Source: Anaerolineae bacterium
GTDB lineage: Bacteria; Chloroflexota; Anaerolineae; DRVO01
Assembly (NCBI GenBank): GCA_013178015.1
Contig: JABLXR010000006.1
Coordinates: 1 to 64,000, forward strand
Direction of reading: 5' to 3'
DNA length: 64,000 nucleotides
Shown: positions 43,658-52,157 of the stretch, in pieces
How positions within the stretch are numbered: the stretch's first letter is position 1
Layout of the letters: the number at the start of each line of letters is the position of its first letter
The notes under the pieces: model-generated
Seen by the model: the letters and a program-made list of their open reading frames with translations, nothing else
Databases searched by the model: none
What the model was told of the DNA's origin: nothing
Translations under genes and position numbers: made by a program

Positions 43658-45016
43658 CTAACCCATCTTCTCCCGCAGAGTCTGGTTCAGTTCCGCCTCG
43701 CAGGCAGCAAGTGCCTCCTCTACCGTCGCCTGTCCTAGAACGGCAGCCTGGAAGTGAGGGGCGCAGATCACCTTGCTTTCCTGCCACAGGGTGACGGTGT
43801 CGCGGTCGCTGAACAGATAGGGGGAGAAGCGGGCTACGTGCTCCAGCACGCACGGGTCAGCCTGCCAGGCTTCCTTGGCCTTATTGCCCACCGGGGTGGT
43901 TCCGGCCAGGCTGCAGTACCACCCGATGTTCTCCGGCCGAATCATCCACTTGACCCAGATCAGAGCGGCCTCCTGGTTCTTGGAAGCCTTAGTGATGGCC
44001 CAGCCCTGCCCAGACACCAGCCCGGAAATGAGGTCGTGATCCTTGTTCATCCGCCGCGGGTGCCCGATCACGTACTGCAACTCCGGGTTCGAGTTGGTGT
44101 CCCGCCAGCAGGCAGCGTCCTCCCTCCGTGCGGTGACCTGCTCCAGGGAGAGCCAGTAGTCCGGCAAGCCCTCGGAAGCCTCCACGTTGCCGACGGCATA
44201 CTCCAGGGGCACCCACCCGTTCTGGTACTCGGTCACCCACCGGGTGAGAGCATCCACTCCGGGCTGCTCGGCGATGGTGGACCGGGTACCATCCTCGGAG
44301 AAGACCGTCCCGCCGGCCTCATGGATTGTGCAGAGCCACTCTGCCCAGTCCATGGTGCTCAGGTGCTCGACGTACCAGTTCTTGGCTTTCGCCTTCTCCG
44401 CCAGGGCGTAGACGTCGTCCCATGTCTCGATGACGGTGGTCTCGGGATCGTAGCCTAACTCGGCCAGCAGGGCCCCGTTGTAGCCAAAGCCGTTGACCTC
44501 AGCATCGGTGAGGGGCATGTAGAGCTTGCCCTCGAAGGAGGCCGCGGCGATCTCCGCCTCGGTGTAGTCGGCGATGTCCTCAGGGGTGAGCAGGTCGGAC
44601 AGCGGCAGAATTACGTCCTTCTCGATGTAGGCCGGCACGGTGTCGGTCGTGGCAAACCAGATATCCGGCGGTTCCCCGGCGGCAGCAGCGGCGTAGAGCT
44701 TCTCTCGGCGCGCTCCCCAGGGCTGCACATCAATGTGGGGCGTTATCCCCGGGTACTCCTCCACGAACTTCTCCATCATGGGCTTGTAGACCATGTCGGC
44801 GTCGTTCTCGGTTCGGGGGTAGGTCCAGATCTCCAAGGTGGCCTGGATCTCGGCAGCACCCCCTACCGAGGTGGCCTCGACAGTCTCAGCCCCCGGGGCG
44901 GGCCCTGCAGGCGCGGGGGTAGCCCCGGCACACGCCGCGAGGCCCGAAGAACCCGCGGCCCCCAAGCCGGCGACCAGTAATCCTCTCAGGACTTCTCGGC
45001 GACTCAGGCGCTTCAT
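43658..45016 (-). CDS. Sugar ABC transporter substrate-binding lipoprotein (operon 3)
   Basis: 452 residues. Tat-like LSRREVLRG, lipobox LAAC (Cys about 29) and an Ala/Pro linker, then a family 1 sugar-binding domain (LEIWTYPRTENDADMVYKPMMEKF, GEPPDIWFATTDTV, and the C-terminal helical lobe). GAGGAGGGCATACCG precedes ATG 45016. First gene of a three-gene minus-strand operon with no enzyme attached, so the sugar cannot be guessed. Confidence 0.92.
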   Translation of the reverse strand: MKRLSRREVLRGLLVAGLGAAGSSGLAACAGATPAPAGPAPGAETVEATSVGGAAEIQATLEIWTYPRTENDADMVYKPMMEKFVEEYPGITPHIDVQPWGARREKLYAAAAAGEPPDIWFATTDTVPAYIEKDVILPLSDLLTPEDIADYTEAEIAAASFEGKLYMPLTDAEVNGFGYNGALLAELGYDPETTVIETWDDVYALAEKAKAKNWYVEHLSTMDWAEWLCTIHEAGGTVFSEDGTRSTIAEQPGVDALTRWVTEYQNGWVPLEYAVGNVEASEGLPDYWLSLEQVTARREDAACWRDTNSNPELQYVIGHPRRMNKDHDLISGLVSGQGWAITKASKNQEAALIWVKWMIRPENIGWYCSLAGTTPVGNKAKEAWQADPCVLEHVARFSPYLFSDRDTVTLWQESKVICAPHFQAAVLGQATVEEALAACEAELNQTLREKMG

Positions 45017-45256
45017 CGGTATGCCCTCCTCTCACTAGGTCACGGTGTAAGACGATAGGAAGCCGATGCCATGCAGAGACCCATGGGCAGGTTCATTGTA
45101 CCGAGCCGGCCGCCGCCCATCAAGGCACGCCGGGAATCAGCTACAGATACAGGGAGACACACTGAAGCAAATGGTGGCAAGCGCCGAGGGCATGGGCGTA
45201 TGAGCCGTACCCGGCGTCCACCCTAGACAAGCCACTCTGCGTCTTCCCTTGCCTCC

Positions 45257-45286
45257 GTGACTGCGTGCCTAGTGCCCTGCTACAAT
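45257..45286 (+). promoter_or_regulatory. Candidate promoter of the M20 dipeptidase gene
   Basis: GTGACT (45257-45262), 18-bp spacer, TACAAT (45281-45286) with an extended -10 TGC directly before it. Predicted transcription start near 45293, about 22 nt before ATG 45315, leaving room for GAGGAGG. The upstream in-frame ATG at 45285 lies inside the -10 box, arguing against it as the start. Confidence 0.55.
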
Positions 45287-45314
45287 GACCCACCCGCTCG
45301 AGGAGGACGTCACC

Positions 45315-46682
45315 ATGCCCGACTGGGCACGCTATCTGGAAGCCAACCGTCCGCGGTTCTTGCAGGACCTCTCTGAACTCCTGCGCATCCCCAGCATCTC
45401 CGCTCTGCCCGAGTACGCGCCCGACGTCCAGCGCGCCGCCGAGTGGGTGGCCGGCCACTTGCGCTCCATCGGCATAGAGGATGCTCAGGTCATGCCCACC
45501 GGTGGCCACCCCATCGTCTTCGGCTCCTGGCTAGGCGCCCCCGGCAAGCCCACTGCCCTCATCTACGGCCACTTCGACGTCCAGCCGGTGGACCCCCTGG
45601 ACCAATGGACCAGTCCGCCCTTCGAGCCCACCGTCCGCGACGGCCGCCTCTACGCCCGCGGCGCCTCCGACAACAAGGGCAACTTCATGGCCGCCCTGGT
45701 GGGAGTAGAAGCGCTGCTGCAGGCCGAGGGAAGACTGCCCATCAACGTCAAGTTCCTGCTGGAAGGCCAAGAGGAGGTGGGCAGCCCGCAACTGCATGGG
45801 TTCATTCCGGCGCACCGTGACCTGCTAGCCTGCGACTTCGCCCTCAACGCCGACAGCGGCCAGTGGAGCGAGACCGAACCCTCGCTAGCCATGGGGGTGC
45901 GGGGCATCTGTCTGCTGGAGATGACGGTGCGCGGGCCCAAGAGCGACCTGCACTCGGGCGGCTTCGGCGGCGCCGTACAGAACCCGCTGCACGCCCTAGC
46001 CGAGATCATCGCCGGACTGCACGCACCGGACGGTAGCATCGCTGTGGAGGGCTTCTACGACGATGTGGCCGTGCTGACGCCCGAAGAGCGGAACGCCATC
46101 TCCTCCGTGCCCTACGACGAAGAGGAATTCAAGGCCCAGGCCGGGGTGGAGGAGCTCTGGGGCGAGGCGGGCTATACTACCCTCGAGCGCCTCTGGGTAC
46201 GGCCGACCCTGGAGGTCAACGGCATGTGGGGCGGGTTCCAAGGCCAGGGCTTCAAGACCGTCCTGCCCGCCGAGGCCCACGCCAAGGTCAGCTGCCGCCT
46301 AGTACCCGACCAGGATCCGCAGCGGGCTCTGGCGGCGCTGGTGAGACACCTCCAGGCCCATGTGCCCCCCGGCGTGCAACTGGAGCTTCGTCCTCGGCCG
46401 GCCAACACTCGGCCCTACTCCGTGCCCGCCGACCACCCCGCCAACCAGGCGGTGCGCGACGTGCTGGTGGCGCTGTACGGCCGGGAGCCCTACCGCACCC
46501 GGGCGGGCGGCTCCGTGCCCGTGCTCGGGATCATGCTGGAGCACCTGGGCATCTACTCCATAGGGTTCGGGTTCGCTTTGCACGACGAGCGGGCCCACGC
46601 GCCCAATGAGTTCTTCCGGCTGTCCAGCTTCGAGCGGGGCCAGGAGGGATGGTGCCGGCTGCTGGAGCGGCTGGCGCAGTAG
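45315..46682 (+). CDS. M20 family dipeptidase/peptidase
   Basis: 455 residues from ATG 45315 (GAGGAGG 8 nt upstream). Di-zinc M20 peptidase: YGHFDVQPVDP (His/Asp zinc ligands, about 79-89), ASDNKGNF (bridging Asp), EGQEEVGSP (catalytic Glu pair), the dimerisation domain with SDLHSGGFGGAV, and a late His in FALHDERAH. It hydrolyses di- or short peptides in the cytoplasm and may serve the peptide transporter at 19.1-23.6 kb. Confidence 0.93.
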   Translation: MPDWARYLEANRPRFLQDLSELLRIPSISALPEYAPDVQRAAEWVAGHLRSIGIEDAQVMPTGGHPIVFGSWLGAPGKPTALIYGHFDVQPVDPLDQWTSPPFEPTVRDGRLYARGASDNKGNFMAALVGVEALLQAEGRLPINVKFLLEGQEEVGSPQLHGFIPAHRDLLACDFALNADSGQWSETEPSLAMGVRGICLLEMTVRGPKSDLHSGGFGGAVQNPLHALAEIIAGLHAPDGSIAVEGFYDDVAVLTPEERNAISSVPYDEEEFKAQAGVEELWGEAGYTTLERLWVRPTLEVNGMWGGFQGQGFKTVLPAEAHAKVSCRLVPDQDPQRALAALVRHLQAHVPPGVQLELRPRPANTRPYSVPADHPANQAVRDVLVALYGREPYRTRAGGSVPVLGIMLEHLGIYSIGFGFALHDERAHAPNEFFRLSSFERGQEGWCRLLERLAQ

Positions 46683-46778
46683 CACATCGAAGGCGATGCG
46701 CCGGACGGAATCGCTTGCTCAGTGGGTGGTGTGGAGCCTCCGCCCGACCCTCGCGCGCGCAAGGAGAACCCACGCTCA

Positions 46779-47169
46779 TGGAGACGGAGAGGCTTCTGAC
46801 CCGAAGCTTCGTCCCGGATGGCTGGCATGCCCCGCGGGAGTTGAGCATGCAGAAGGAAGCCTCCGAGTACCCCCTCCACGACCACCAGTGGCCCACTTCT
46901 GACGAGGCGATCCGAGGAACCACCCGGTGGTTCGCCCGTATGGATGCAGGAGGGAAGGTGTCCAGAGAAGAGATGTTCCTGCCGTTCGACGACGAGAAGA
47001 TGGACGCGTACCGCAAGGAAGCCCGGGCCCGCTGGGGCACAACGTGGAAGAAGGCTGTGCTCAGGACGCCCGCTTCACCGGCTTCTAGAAGAACGTTCGG
47101 CCGGGCCTGGCCGTGTTCATGCCCGACGCCCTGAGCGTCTACCGCAAGCGCAAAACCGCCGAATCCTGA
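46779..47169 (+). pseudogene. Wrecked TipA-type MerR regulator (TipAS remnant)
   Basis: 46957-47039 matches 51614-51696 of the intact MerR gene at about 80 of 83 bases (KVSREEMFLPFDDEKMDAYR...). The middle of the TipAS domain is deleted. About 47066-47169, in another frame, encodes DARFTGF-stop-KNVRPGLAVFMPDALSVYRK, matching the C-terminus of the intact protein (DGRFSQFYDRVKPGLAQFMRD) with Tyr replaced by TAG. The leading part (46779-46950, METERLLTRSF...) has no MerR helix-turn-helix and is of unknown origin. Confidence 0.85.
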
Positions 47170-47179
47170 CCCGAGGGAT

Positions 47180-47206
47180 GGCCCCTCCACAAGCGCAGGA
47201 GGGGCC
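47180..47206. terminator. Strong terminator-like hairpin
   Basis: A perfect 9-bp stem GGCCCCTCC (47180-47188) with GGAGGGGCC (47198-47206), 9-nt loop. It lies between the MerR pseudogene and a convergent gene ending at 47214, so it could serve both. Confidence 0.65.
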
Positions 47207-47213
47207 GTCCCCC

Positions 47214-47948
47214 CTAGCCCAAGCTACGGAAGGCGCAAGGCACAAAGATCCGCGCCATTCCGATGTAGATGTGGAACGTCTGGTGCTCCGTCTCCGCGGT
47301 GTCGGGGTAGCCGTAGGCCATCCACACCTCCACGGTAGCGGTGCCCCGCGCCCCGGCGGCGGGCGTGAACGTGAGCGTGCCGTTGTTATCCACGTCGGGC
47401 CAGGCGCTGAACAGACTCTTCTGACCCGTCGTCACCATGAAAGCCCAGTCTACGCCCGGCGGGGTCGAGATCTCCGTGGCCCAACCGGGGATCGTCTGGG
47501 GCCCCGCGTCCACCGGCACGTACTGATCCGGCCCGGCGGTGAAGGCCATCACCTTGGTGCCGTCCCAGCCCTGCCAGTCTCCGGTAGAACCATAGCGCCA
47601 CCGGCCGCTGAAAGACCCACAGTCAGCGGCCATGGTGAACTCGATGTCGCCGGCGCTGTCCGGGGGCAGGTAGTCCGGCGCCTCTGACCAGGTGCCGGAA
47701 AGCAAGGTGCCGGTGACGGTGCCATCGATTCGGCCGCCATTGTACGTGTATGTGCCGGTGACGTGGTCGCCGGCCTGGGCGAGTACCATGGTGCCGTAGG
47801 TGGTGTCCCAGGTGCCGCTCCAGGTGCAGGTAGCATTGGCAACGATGGTTGGCTGCGACTGAGCCGTGACCGAAGGCCCCACGACGGCAAGAGCTGACGC
47901 AATTGCCACAAGAACTGCGAATCCGAGCCAGCGAGGTCGCATCTTCAC
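47214..47948 (-). CDS. Secreted protein of unknown function
   Basis: 244 residues with a Sec signal (MKMRPRWLGFAVLVAIASALAVV..., cleavage near VTAQS, about residue 29). The mature part is beta-rich. It has CTWSGTWDTTYGTMVLAQAGDHVTGTYTYNGGRIDGTVTG, the pattern of small lipocalin-like or 'sequence-similar to phage tail' beta-barrel domains seen in many secreted proteins of this kind. A second C-terminal beta domain ends IFVPCAFRS, reminiscent of the Y-x-P-x-x-R/K tails on Chloroflexota exoproteins. Function unknown. No clear operon partner. Confidence 0.65.
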   Translation of the reverse strand: MKMRPRWLGFAVLVAIASALAVVGPSVTAQSQPTIVANATCTWSGTWDTTYGTMVLAQAGDHVTGTYTYNGGRIDGTVTGTLLSGTWSEAPDYLPPDSAGDIEFTMAADCGSFSGRWRYGSTGDWQGWDGTKVMAFTAGPDQYVPVDAGPQTIPGWATEISTPPGVDWAFMVTTGQKSLFSAWPDVDNNGTLTFTPAAGARGTATVEVWMAYGYPDTAETEHQTFHIYIGMARIFVPCAFRSLG

Positions 47949-48006
47949 CCTCCGAATGTCAGACTGGTTACCGAGGAGCCCGCCCCTCGTCAGATCCTCG
48001 ACGAGT

Positions 48007-48297
48007 TCACGGGCTGTCCTGCTCCACCTGCCAGACTTCGCTGGCGCCGGGCGGCGCCAGCAGGTCGTTGAGCTTCAGCTTGGACTCGTCGACGCTTGCT
48101 TCATGAACCTCGTCCTGAGATGACGCCTCCTGGGCGCTCAGGCTTTCGAATTCCATCTCCATGACCGCCACGTCGAACGGGCCGACGTTGACGCCGGGAC
48201 TGAGGATGCGCACTAGTGGTTGTACCGTCTTCATGAGCGCAATCGCCTCGGCTGGGCCGCCCTTCCTCAGCATGAACCCTCTTCGGTTGATGATCAA
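48007..48297 (-). CDS. Small NIPSNAP/Dabb-like protein, unknown function
   Basis: 96 residues from TTG 48297 (GAGG 6 nt upstream). MIINRRGFMLRKGGPAEAIALMKTV, GPFDVAVMEMEFESL and a tail APPGASEVWQVEQ fit a family of short ferredoxin-like fold proteins common in Chloroflexota. The middle (AQEASSQDEVHEASVDESKLKLN) is charged and shorter than usual, so it may be slightly degenerate. Confidence 0.5.
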   Translation of the reverse strand: MIINRRGFMLRKGGPAEAIALMKTVQPLVRILSPGVNVGPFDVAVMEMEFESLSAQEASSQDEVHEASVDESKLKLNDLLAPPGASEVWQVEQDSP

Positions 48298-48382
48298 GGT
48301 CGGCCTCGTCGAGACGCTCCGCCCACCGGCGCCGAACCCGAACAGCCGGCTAAACGGCCATGGCGAGCAGCGCTTCTAGCCT

Positions 48383-49783
48383 CTAGGTGCCCGGGCACCA
48401 GCTCCCGCCTCGTCGCATGTCACCTCCAAGAGCTCCAGGGTCGTGCGGATGCCAGTAACCTACCCGCAGCCGTGCACGTCCACCGTTCAGCAGACCGTCT
48501 GCGGGCCGCTCTTGACGCTGTGGCCCTTGATGCGGACGGTCCAGATTCTGGCCGCCAGGGTCCCGCCCATGGCCGTCCGCTCGAACACGCTCACCGAGGA
48601 GATGCTGTTGGTTGCCGTGCCGCCGGACGGGTTGATCAGGTACAGGTCGATGTCCCCGTGCTCCTCGGCCTGCCCCCTCCGGCCACCACAACGCTGCCTG
48701 CAGGTCGCGCCGGCCGCCGCCTACGTTGATCTTGATGTCCACCACCGCGTTCTGTGTCAGGCTGACCTTCCCCCACCAGGCGTGGCCGCAGGCGGGCATC
48801 TGAAACTGCCCCACCCCGGCATCGTTGTTGAATAGAGCGTAGACGACGGGGCCCGAAAGGATCAGGGTGACAGGCGCGGCATCGGTGAAGTCCGTCGAAA
48901 GGACCATCGAGGGCTGCAGCGGCTCGCCGTTGGGACCGACGAAGTAGCCGCGGACCGCGAAGGCATACGGGGGCGAGGGACCGATCACATCCAGGTACGT
49001 CAGGAGAAACGGGCGGCTAGGGTCGGCGAAATCGCCGGCCACCGATACCCTTTCGCCCTCCCCGAAGTCCTGCACCGATCCCAGCAGCGCCCCGGCGGTG
49101 CTCACCAACTGCAGTTTCACTTCCTGCCGCGTATGGTAGGGCACGGCGTAGGCGAGAGCGGCCGGGCTATAGGCCACGTCGGCTAGCCACTGGTACGTGG
49201 TCAGAGGTCCGATACCGAATGTGCCCTCCAACAGGTCGCCGCCAACTCCGTCCGCGCTCACCCTCTGCCCCAGGATCTGGTTCAGGGTGGCGGAGCGCTC
49301 GAAGACCACCAGGAAGCCCTGCGCGCCTGCGGCGTCCACGCGGGGCGAGAGATCCTGGTCGTACGTGCCGGTGATCTTGAACACCCGGGGGGAGCCGGCG
49401 CCGTCGCCGTTGACGCGCGCCGCTATGATGTCGGTATCGGTGGGGGTGTACTCGTAGGCCCAGACAACCAGGAACTGGTCGCTGGCGGCGTTGTAGGCGA
49501 TGTCAGGCCCATATCCCATCGACAAGCCCTCGCTGCCGCTCCCCAGCATCCGGCCATCCTCGCTCAAGAAGCGGTAGCGCAGGGAGTTGTCGCTATCGCT
49601 CCAGACTACCAGGCACACCCGACGGCCCGGGTTGCAGGCAGCCGCCACCTCTCCGCCCCATATCGTGTCGTCGATGCGGAAGGGCAGCCCGATGAAGGGC
49701 GCAGCGGCAGCGCTTTTCGGGAAGAGCAGCACGGCTAGCAGGACGAGGAGAAGACCCCATCTGGCGCTACGCATGGCACCCAC
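48383..49783 (-). CDS. Secreted protein with PPC-type C-terminus, broken by a 1-nt frameshift
   Basis: 466 residues as read, with a Sec signal (LLLVLLAVLLFPKSAAAAP, split) and a beta-propeller-like body of repeating segments (LVVWSDSDNSLRYRFLS, FLVVWAYEYTPTDTDIIAARV, FLVVFERSATLNQILGQRV). Near the end, after DLQAALWWPEG, the read frame becomes Arg/Gly/Pro-rich nonsense. Skipping one base in the five-C run at 48673-48677 restores GQAEEHGDIDLYLINPSG and ends at TGA 48487. That ending matches a prepeptidase C-terminal (PPC) domain. The intact gene would span 48487-49783. The frameshift may be real or a homopolymer error. Confidence 0.75.
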   Translation of the reverse strand: MGAMRSARWGLLLVLLAVLLFPKSAAAAPFIGLPFRIDDTIWGGEVAAACNPGRRVCLVVWSDSDNSLRYRFLSEDGRMLGSGSEGLSMGYGPDIAYNAASDQFLVVWAYEYTPTDTDIIAARVNGDGAGSPRVFKITGTYDQDLSPRVDAAGAQGFLVVFERSATLNQILGQRVSADGVGGDLLEGTFGIGPLTTYQWLADVAYSPAALAYAVPYHTRQEVKLQLVSTAGALLGSVQDFGEGERVSVAGDFADPSRPFLLTYLDVIGPSPPYAFAVRGYFVGPNGEPLQPSMVLSTDFTDAAPVTLILSGPVVYALFNNDAGVGQFQMPACGHAWWGKVSLTQNAVVDIKINVGGGRRDLQAALWWPEGAGRGARGHRPVPDQPVRRHGNQQHLLGERVRADGHGRDPGGQNLDRPHQGPQRQERPADGLLNGGRARLRVGYWHPHDPGALGGDMRRGGSWCPGT

Positions 49784-50029
49784 CTCCGGGCACGACGACC
49801 CGCGTCAGTGGTGCGGGCTGGGGCCCGCTGGGCGGCCAGGGCGCGGCGTGGCGGCAAGGGCACAAGCACTGTGGAAGGAGACTGCCCTCCGTGCGGGCCG
49901 GCGTCGCGCCATAGCCGGCCGCCACGGGTCAACGCCCTTCCATGGTAGAGAGGGCATAGAAACTGGTCAAGTGACGGCATAGACTCAGCCAGAATGTTAC
50001 CGAGGGGTCATCCAGAACAGGAGCGGATG

Positions 50030-51140
50030 ACGATCGAGGAGCGCCCCAACTACCTACGGACTCAGCTCCGCCGCCACCAGCAACCCGACCGGAGGGGCAA
50101 GGGGAGGCTTCTGGGCCAGATGGAGGCGGTGACCGGGCGGCACCGAAAGAGCCCGCTGCAGCTGCTGCGAGAGAAGCCGTGTCGAAAGCAGCGGGCCAGA
50201 CAGCGAGGTCCCAGCTGCAATGAGGAGGTGTGTCGGGCATTGCTGGTGGCGGCGGACAGCCTAGACTGGCCGTGTCCCGAGCGGCTCACCCCTGGACTGC
50301 AATGGCTCCCTCGCCAGCTTACCGAGTAGGGGGAGCTGGACTGCGGCCGGATGGTCCTGGACCAGCTGGAACAGATGAGTGTCTCCACAGTCAGGCGCAT
50401 CCTGAGCCAGCTCCCCTGGGATTCCTGGAAGCTGCCTCGAAGGCGCCCCCGGCCCAACCCGGTGGCTGGCCAAAGGCCGGTGCACCGCATCCCCTGGGGC
50501 ATGGGTCGGGCCGGCCATGTGGAGGTAGATCTGGTCCGCCACGGGGGGAGAAGCGCCCAGTGACACTACTTCCACACCGTGCAGATGGTGGATGTGGCCT
50601 CGGGATGGAGTGAGCGCCAGGTGGTGGCGTGAAGGAGCCATGCTGTCGTGGAAGTCACTTTCTAGCGCATCCTGGGACGTCTCCCTTGCGAGCTGGCCCA
50701 GGTCCACTGCGACAATGGGCCCGGGTTTCCCATCCACGACCTGCTGCGCTTCTGCAGCCAAGTTCGCCATCCCCCCAGCCTCGGCCGCAGTCGGCCCTAC
50801 CGCAAGGACGACAACCCTTTCGTGGAGCAAAGCACCTTCACCCCCGTGCGGGCCCGGGTGCGGTATGCCTGCCTGGGCTGTGCTGGGCCAGGCCCTGACT
50901 CTGGCCCGGGCCTACCGGCTCTTGGGTCCCTGCCACGACCTCTTCCAGCCGGCCATGCGTCTGGGAGAGAGGACCTGCATCCGAGAGCCGGGTCAGCGCC
51001 CTCGGGTCAGACGACGCTACGACCGCGCCGCCACCCCCTTTGACCGGCTCAATGGGCTGGGGCCGCTCACACCCGAGCGCCAGGCCGAAGAGGAATCCAT
51101 ACGGTTCCGAGGCGCGAGATGGCAGGCTGGCGCTCGGCAT
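50030..51140 (+). pseudogene. Dead DDE transposase (integrase-core type)
   Basis: Reading one frame from about 50030 gives a continuous integrase-core transposase interrupted by four stops: TAG 50327, TGA 50561, TGA 50630, TAG 50663. Recognisable parts: GKGRLLGQMEAVTGRHRKS (helix-turn-helix), SVSTVRRILSQL, HVEVDLV (first Asp), VHCDNG (second Asp), NPFVEQ (Glu). After about 50890 the frame shifts and continues as LLGPCHDLFQPAMRL ... RRRYDRAATPFDRL, the family's C-terminus. No terminal inverted repeats or target duplication were found. Resembles IS481/ISNCY-like 'integrase catalytic domain' transposases. Confidence 0.88.
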
Positions 51141-51229
51141 GACCGAGTAGGCCAAAGCAGTCGCCAGCTGCGGCTCCATCATTATTCTGCCCAGGCGCGC
51201 CGGGGCGTCCATCTTCCGCGTACTGGGAC

Positions 51230-51260
51230 TTGACCCTGACGTTACGTCATAGTGTACCCT
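51230..51260 (+). promoter_or_regulatory. MerR-type promoter with 19-bp spacer and operator dyad
   Basis: TTGACC (51230-51235), 19-bp spacer, TACCCT (51255-51260). The spacer contains the palindrome GACGTTACGTC (51238-51248). Over-long spacers with a central dyad are the hallmark of MerR-family-activated promoters, where the regulator twists the DNA. It lies 15 nt before the MerR start, implying autoregulation. Confidence 0.75.
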
Positions 51261-51275
51261 GTGAGATGGAGGTGG

Positions 51276-52031
51276 ATGGTGTACACCGTCAAGACAGTGG
51301 CAGACCTGGCGGGCGTGACCGTCCGCGCCCTGCATCACTATGACCGCATCGGCCTGCTTCAGCCGGAGTCGGTGAGTCCAGCCGGCTATCGGCTCTACTC
51401 CGACGCCGACCTGGAGCAACTACAGCAGATACTGTTCTTCCGGGAGTTGGGCTTCGGCCTCAAAGACATCCAGGCCATCCTGCACAGCCCTCGCTTCGAT
51501 CGGCGGGAGGCTCTCCTGGAGCACCGCAAGCTGCTGCTGGAGAAGAAGGCCCGGCTGGAGCGGCTGATCCACTCCGTGGAGCAGACCATTGCCGCGATGG
51601 ATGGAGCAGGAGCGGTGTCCAGAGAAGAGATGTTCCTGCCGTTTGACGACGAGAAGATGGACGAGTACCGCAAGGAAGCCCGGGCCCGGTGGGGCAGCGT
51701 GGTAGATGAATCCTACGAGGGGCTGGCCAAGCTCACCAGGGAGGAGCAGTCCGCCCTCTGGGCCGAGGCCCAGGCTATCACCCTGGGAATGGCAGACCTC
51801 GTGGGCCGTGACCCGGCTGACACCGAGGTACAGGCCCTGGTGGATCGCTGGTACCGGCTGATGAACCAGAACTTCTGGTCCTGCTCGGTAGAAGCCTTCC
51901 GCAACCTGGGGGAGATGTACGTCCAGGATGGCCGCTTCTCCCAGTTCTATGACCGGGTGAAGCCCGGCCTGGCGCAATTCATGAGAGACGCCATGCGGGC
52001 ATACTGCGACGATACGGCCTCCCGGGCCTAG
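51276..52031 (+). CDS. TipA-type MerR family transcriptional regulator
   Basis: 251 residues from ATG 51276 (GGAGGTGG adjacent; GTG 51279 equally possible). N-terminal MerR winged helix-turn-helix (VKTVADLAGVTVRALHHYDRIGLLQPE ..., about 3-72), a dimerising coiled coil (about 80-115), and a C-terminal TipAS antibiotic-recognition domain (about 120-250, DEKMDEYRKEARARWG, MADLVGRDPADTEVQ, FYDRVKPGLAQFMRDAM). TipA homologues such as Mta and SkgA activate efflux genes and themselves on binding drugs. No transporter gene adjoins, so targets may be only itself or elsewhere. Confidence 0.93.
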   Translation: MVYTVKTVADLAGVTVRALHHYDRIGLLQPESVSPAGYRLYSDADLEQLQQILFFRELGFGLKDIQAILHSPRFDRREALLEHRKLLLEKKARLERLIHSVEQTIAAMDGAGAVSREEMFLPFDDEKMDEYRKEARARWGSVVDESYEGLAKLTREEQSALWAEAQAITLGMADLVGRDPADTEVQALVDRWYRLMNQNFWSCSVEAFRNLGEMYVQDGRFSQFYDRVKPGLAQFMRDAMRAYCDDTASRA

Positions 52032-52068
52032 GCAGCGGCTGGGGCTGCGAACGCACCAGCCTGCGGCC

Positions 52069-52101
52069 GCGGGCGGGGCAACCATCGGGTGCCCCGCCCG
52101 C
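52069..52101. terminator. Bidirectional terminator-like hairpin
   Basis: A perfect 12-bp stem GCGGGCGGGGCA (52069-52080) with TGCCCCGCCCGC (52090-52101), 9-nt loop. It lies between the convergent MerR and RIO genes. There is no long U-tract, but the position and strength support termination. Confidence 0.65.
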
Positions 52102-52157
52102 ATGTGTGCGGCACCGCTGCTGGAGTCGGAGTAGCCCGCAGGGCCCCCCGGCGCCGG

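Noticed and set aside
50030-51140. Programmed stop-codon readthrough in the transposase
   Set aside because: Two different stop types plus a frameshift and loss of the C-terminal frame fit decay better than recoding; neighbouring genes show no such stops.
51181-51229. Terminal inverted repeat of the dead transposon before the MerR gene
   Set aside because: No matching repeat found upstream of 50030.
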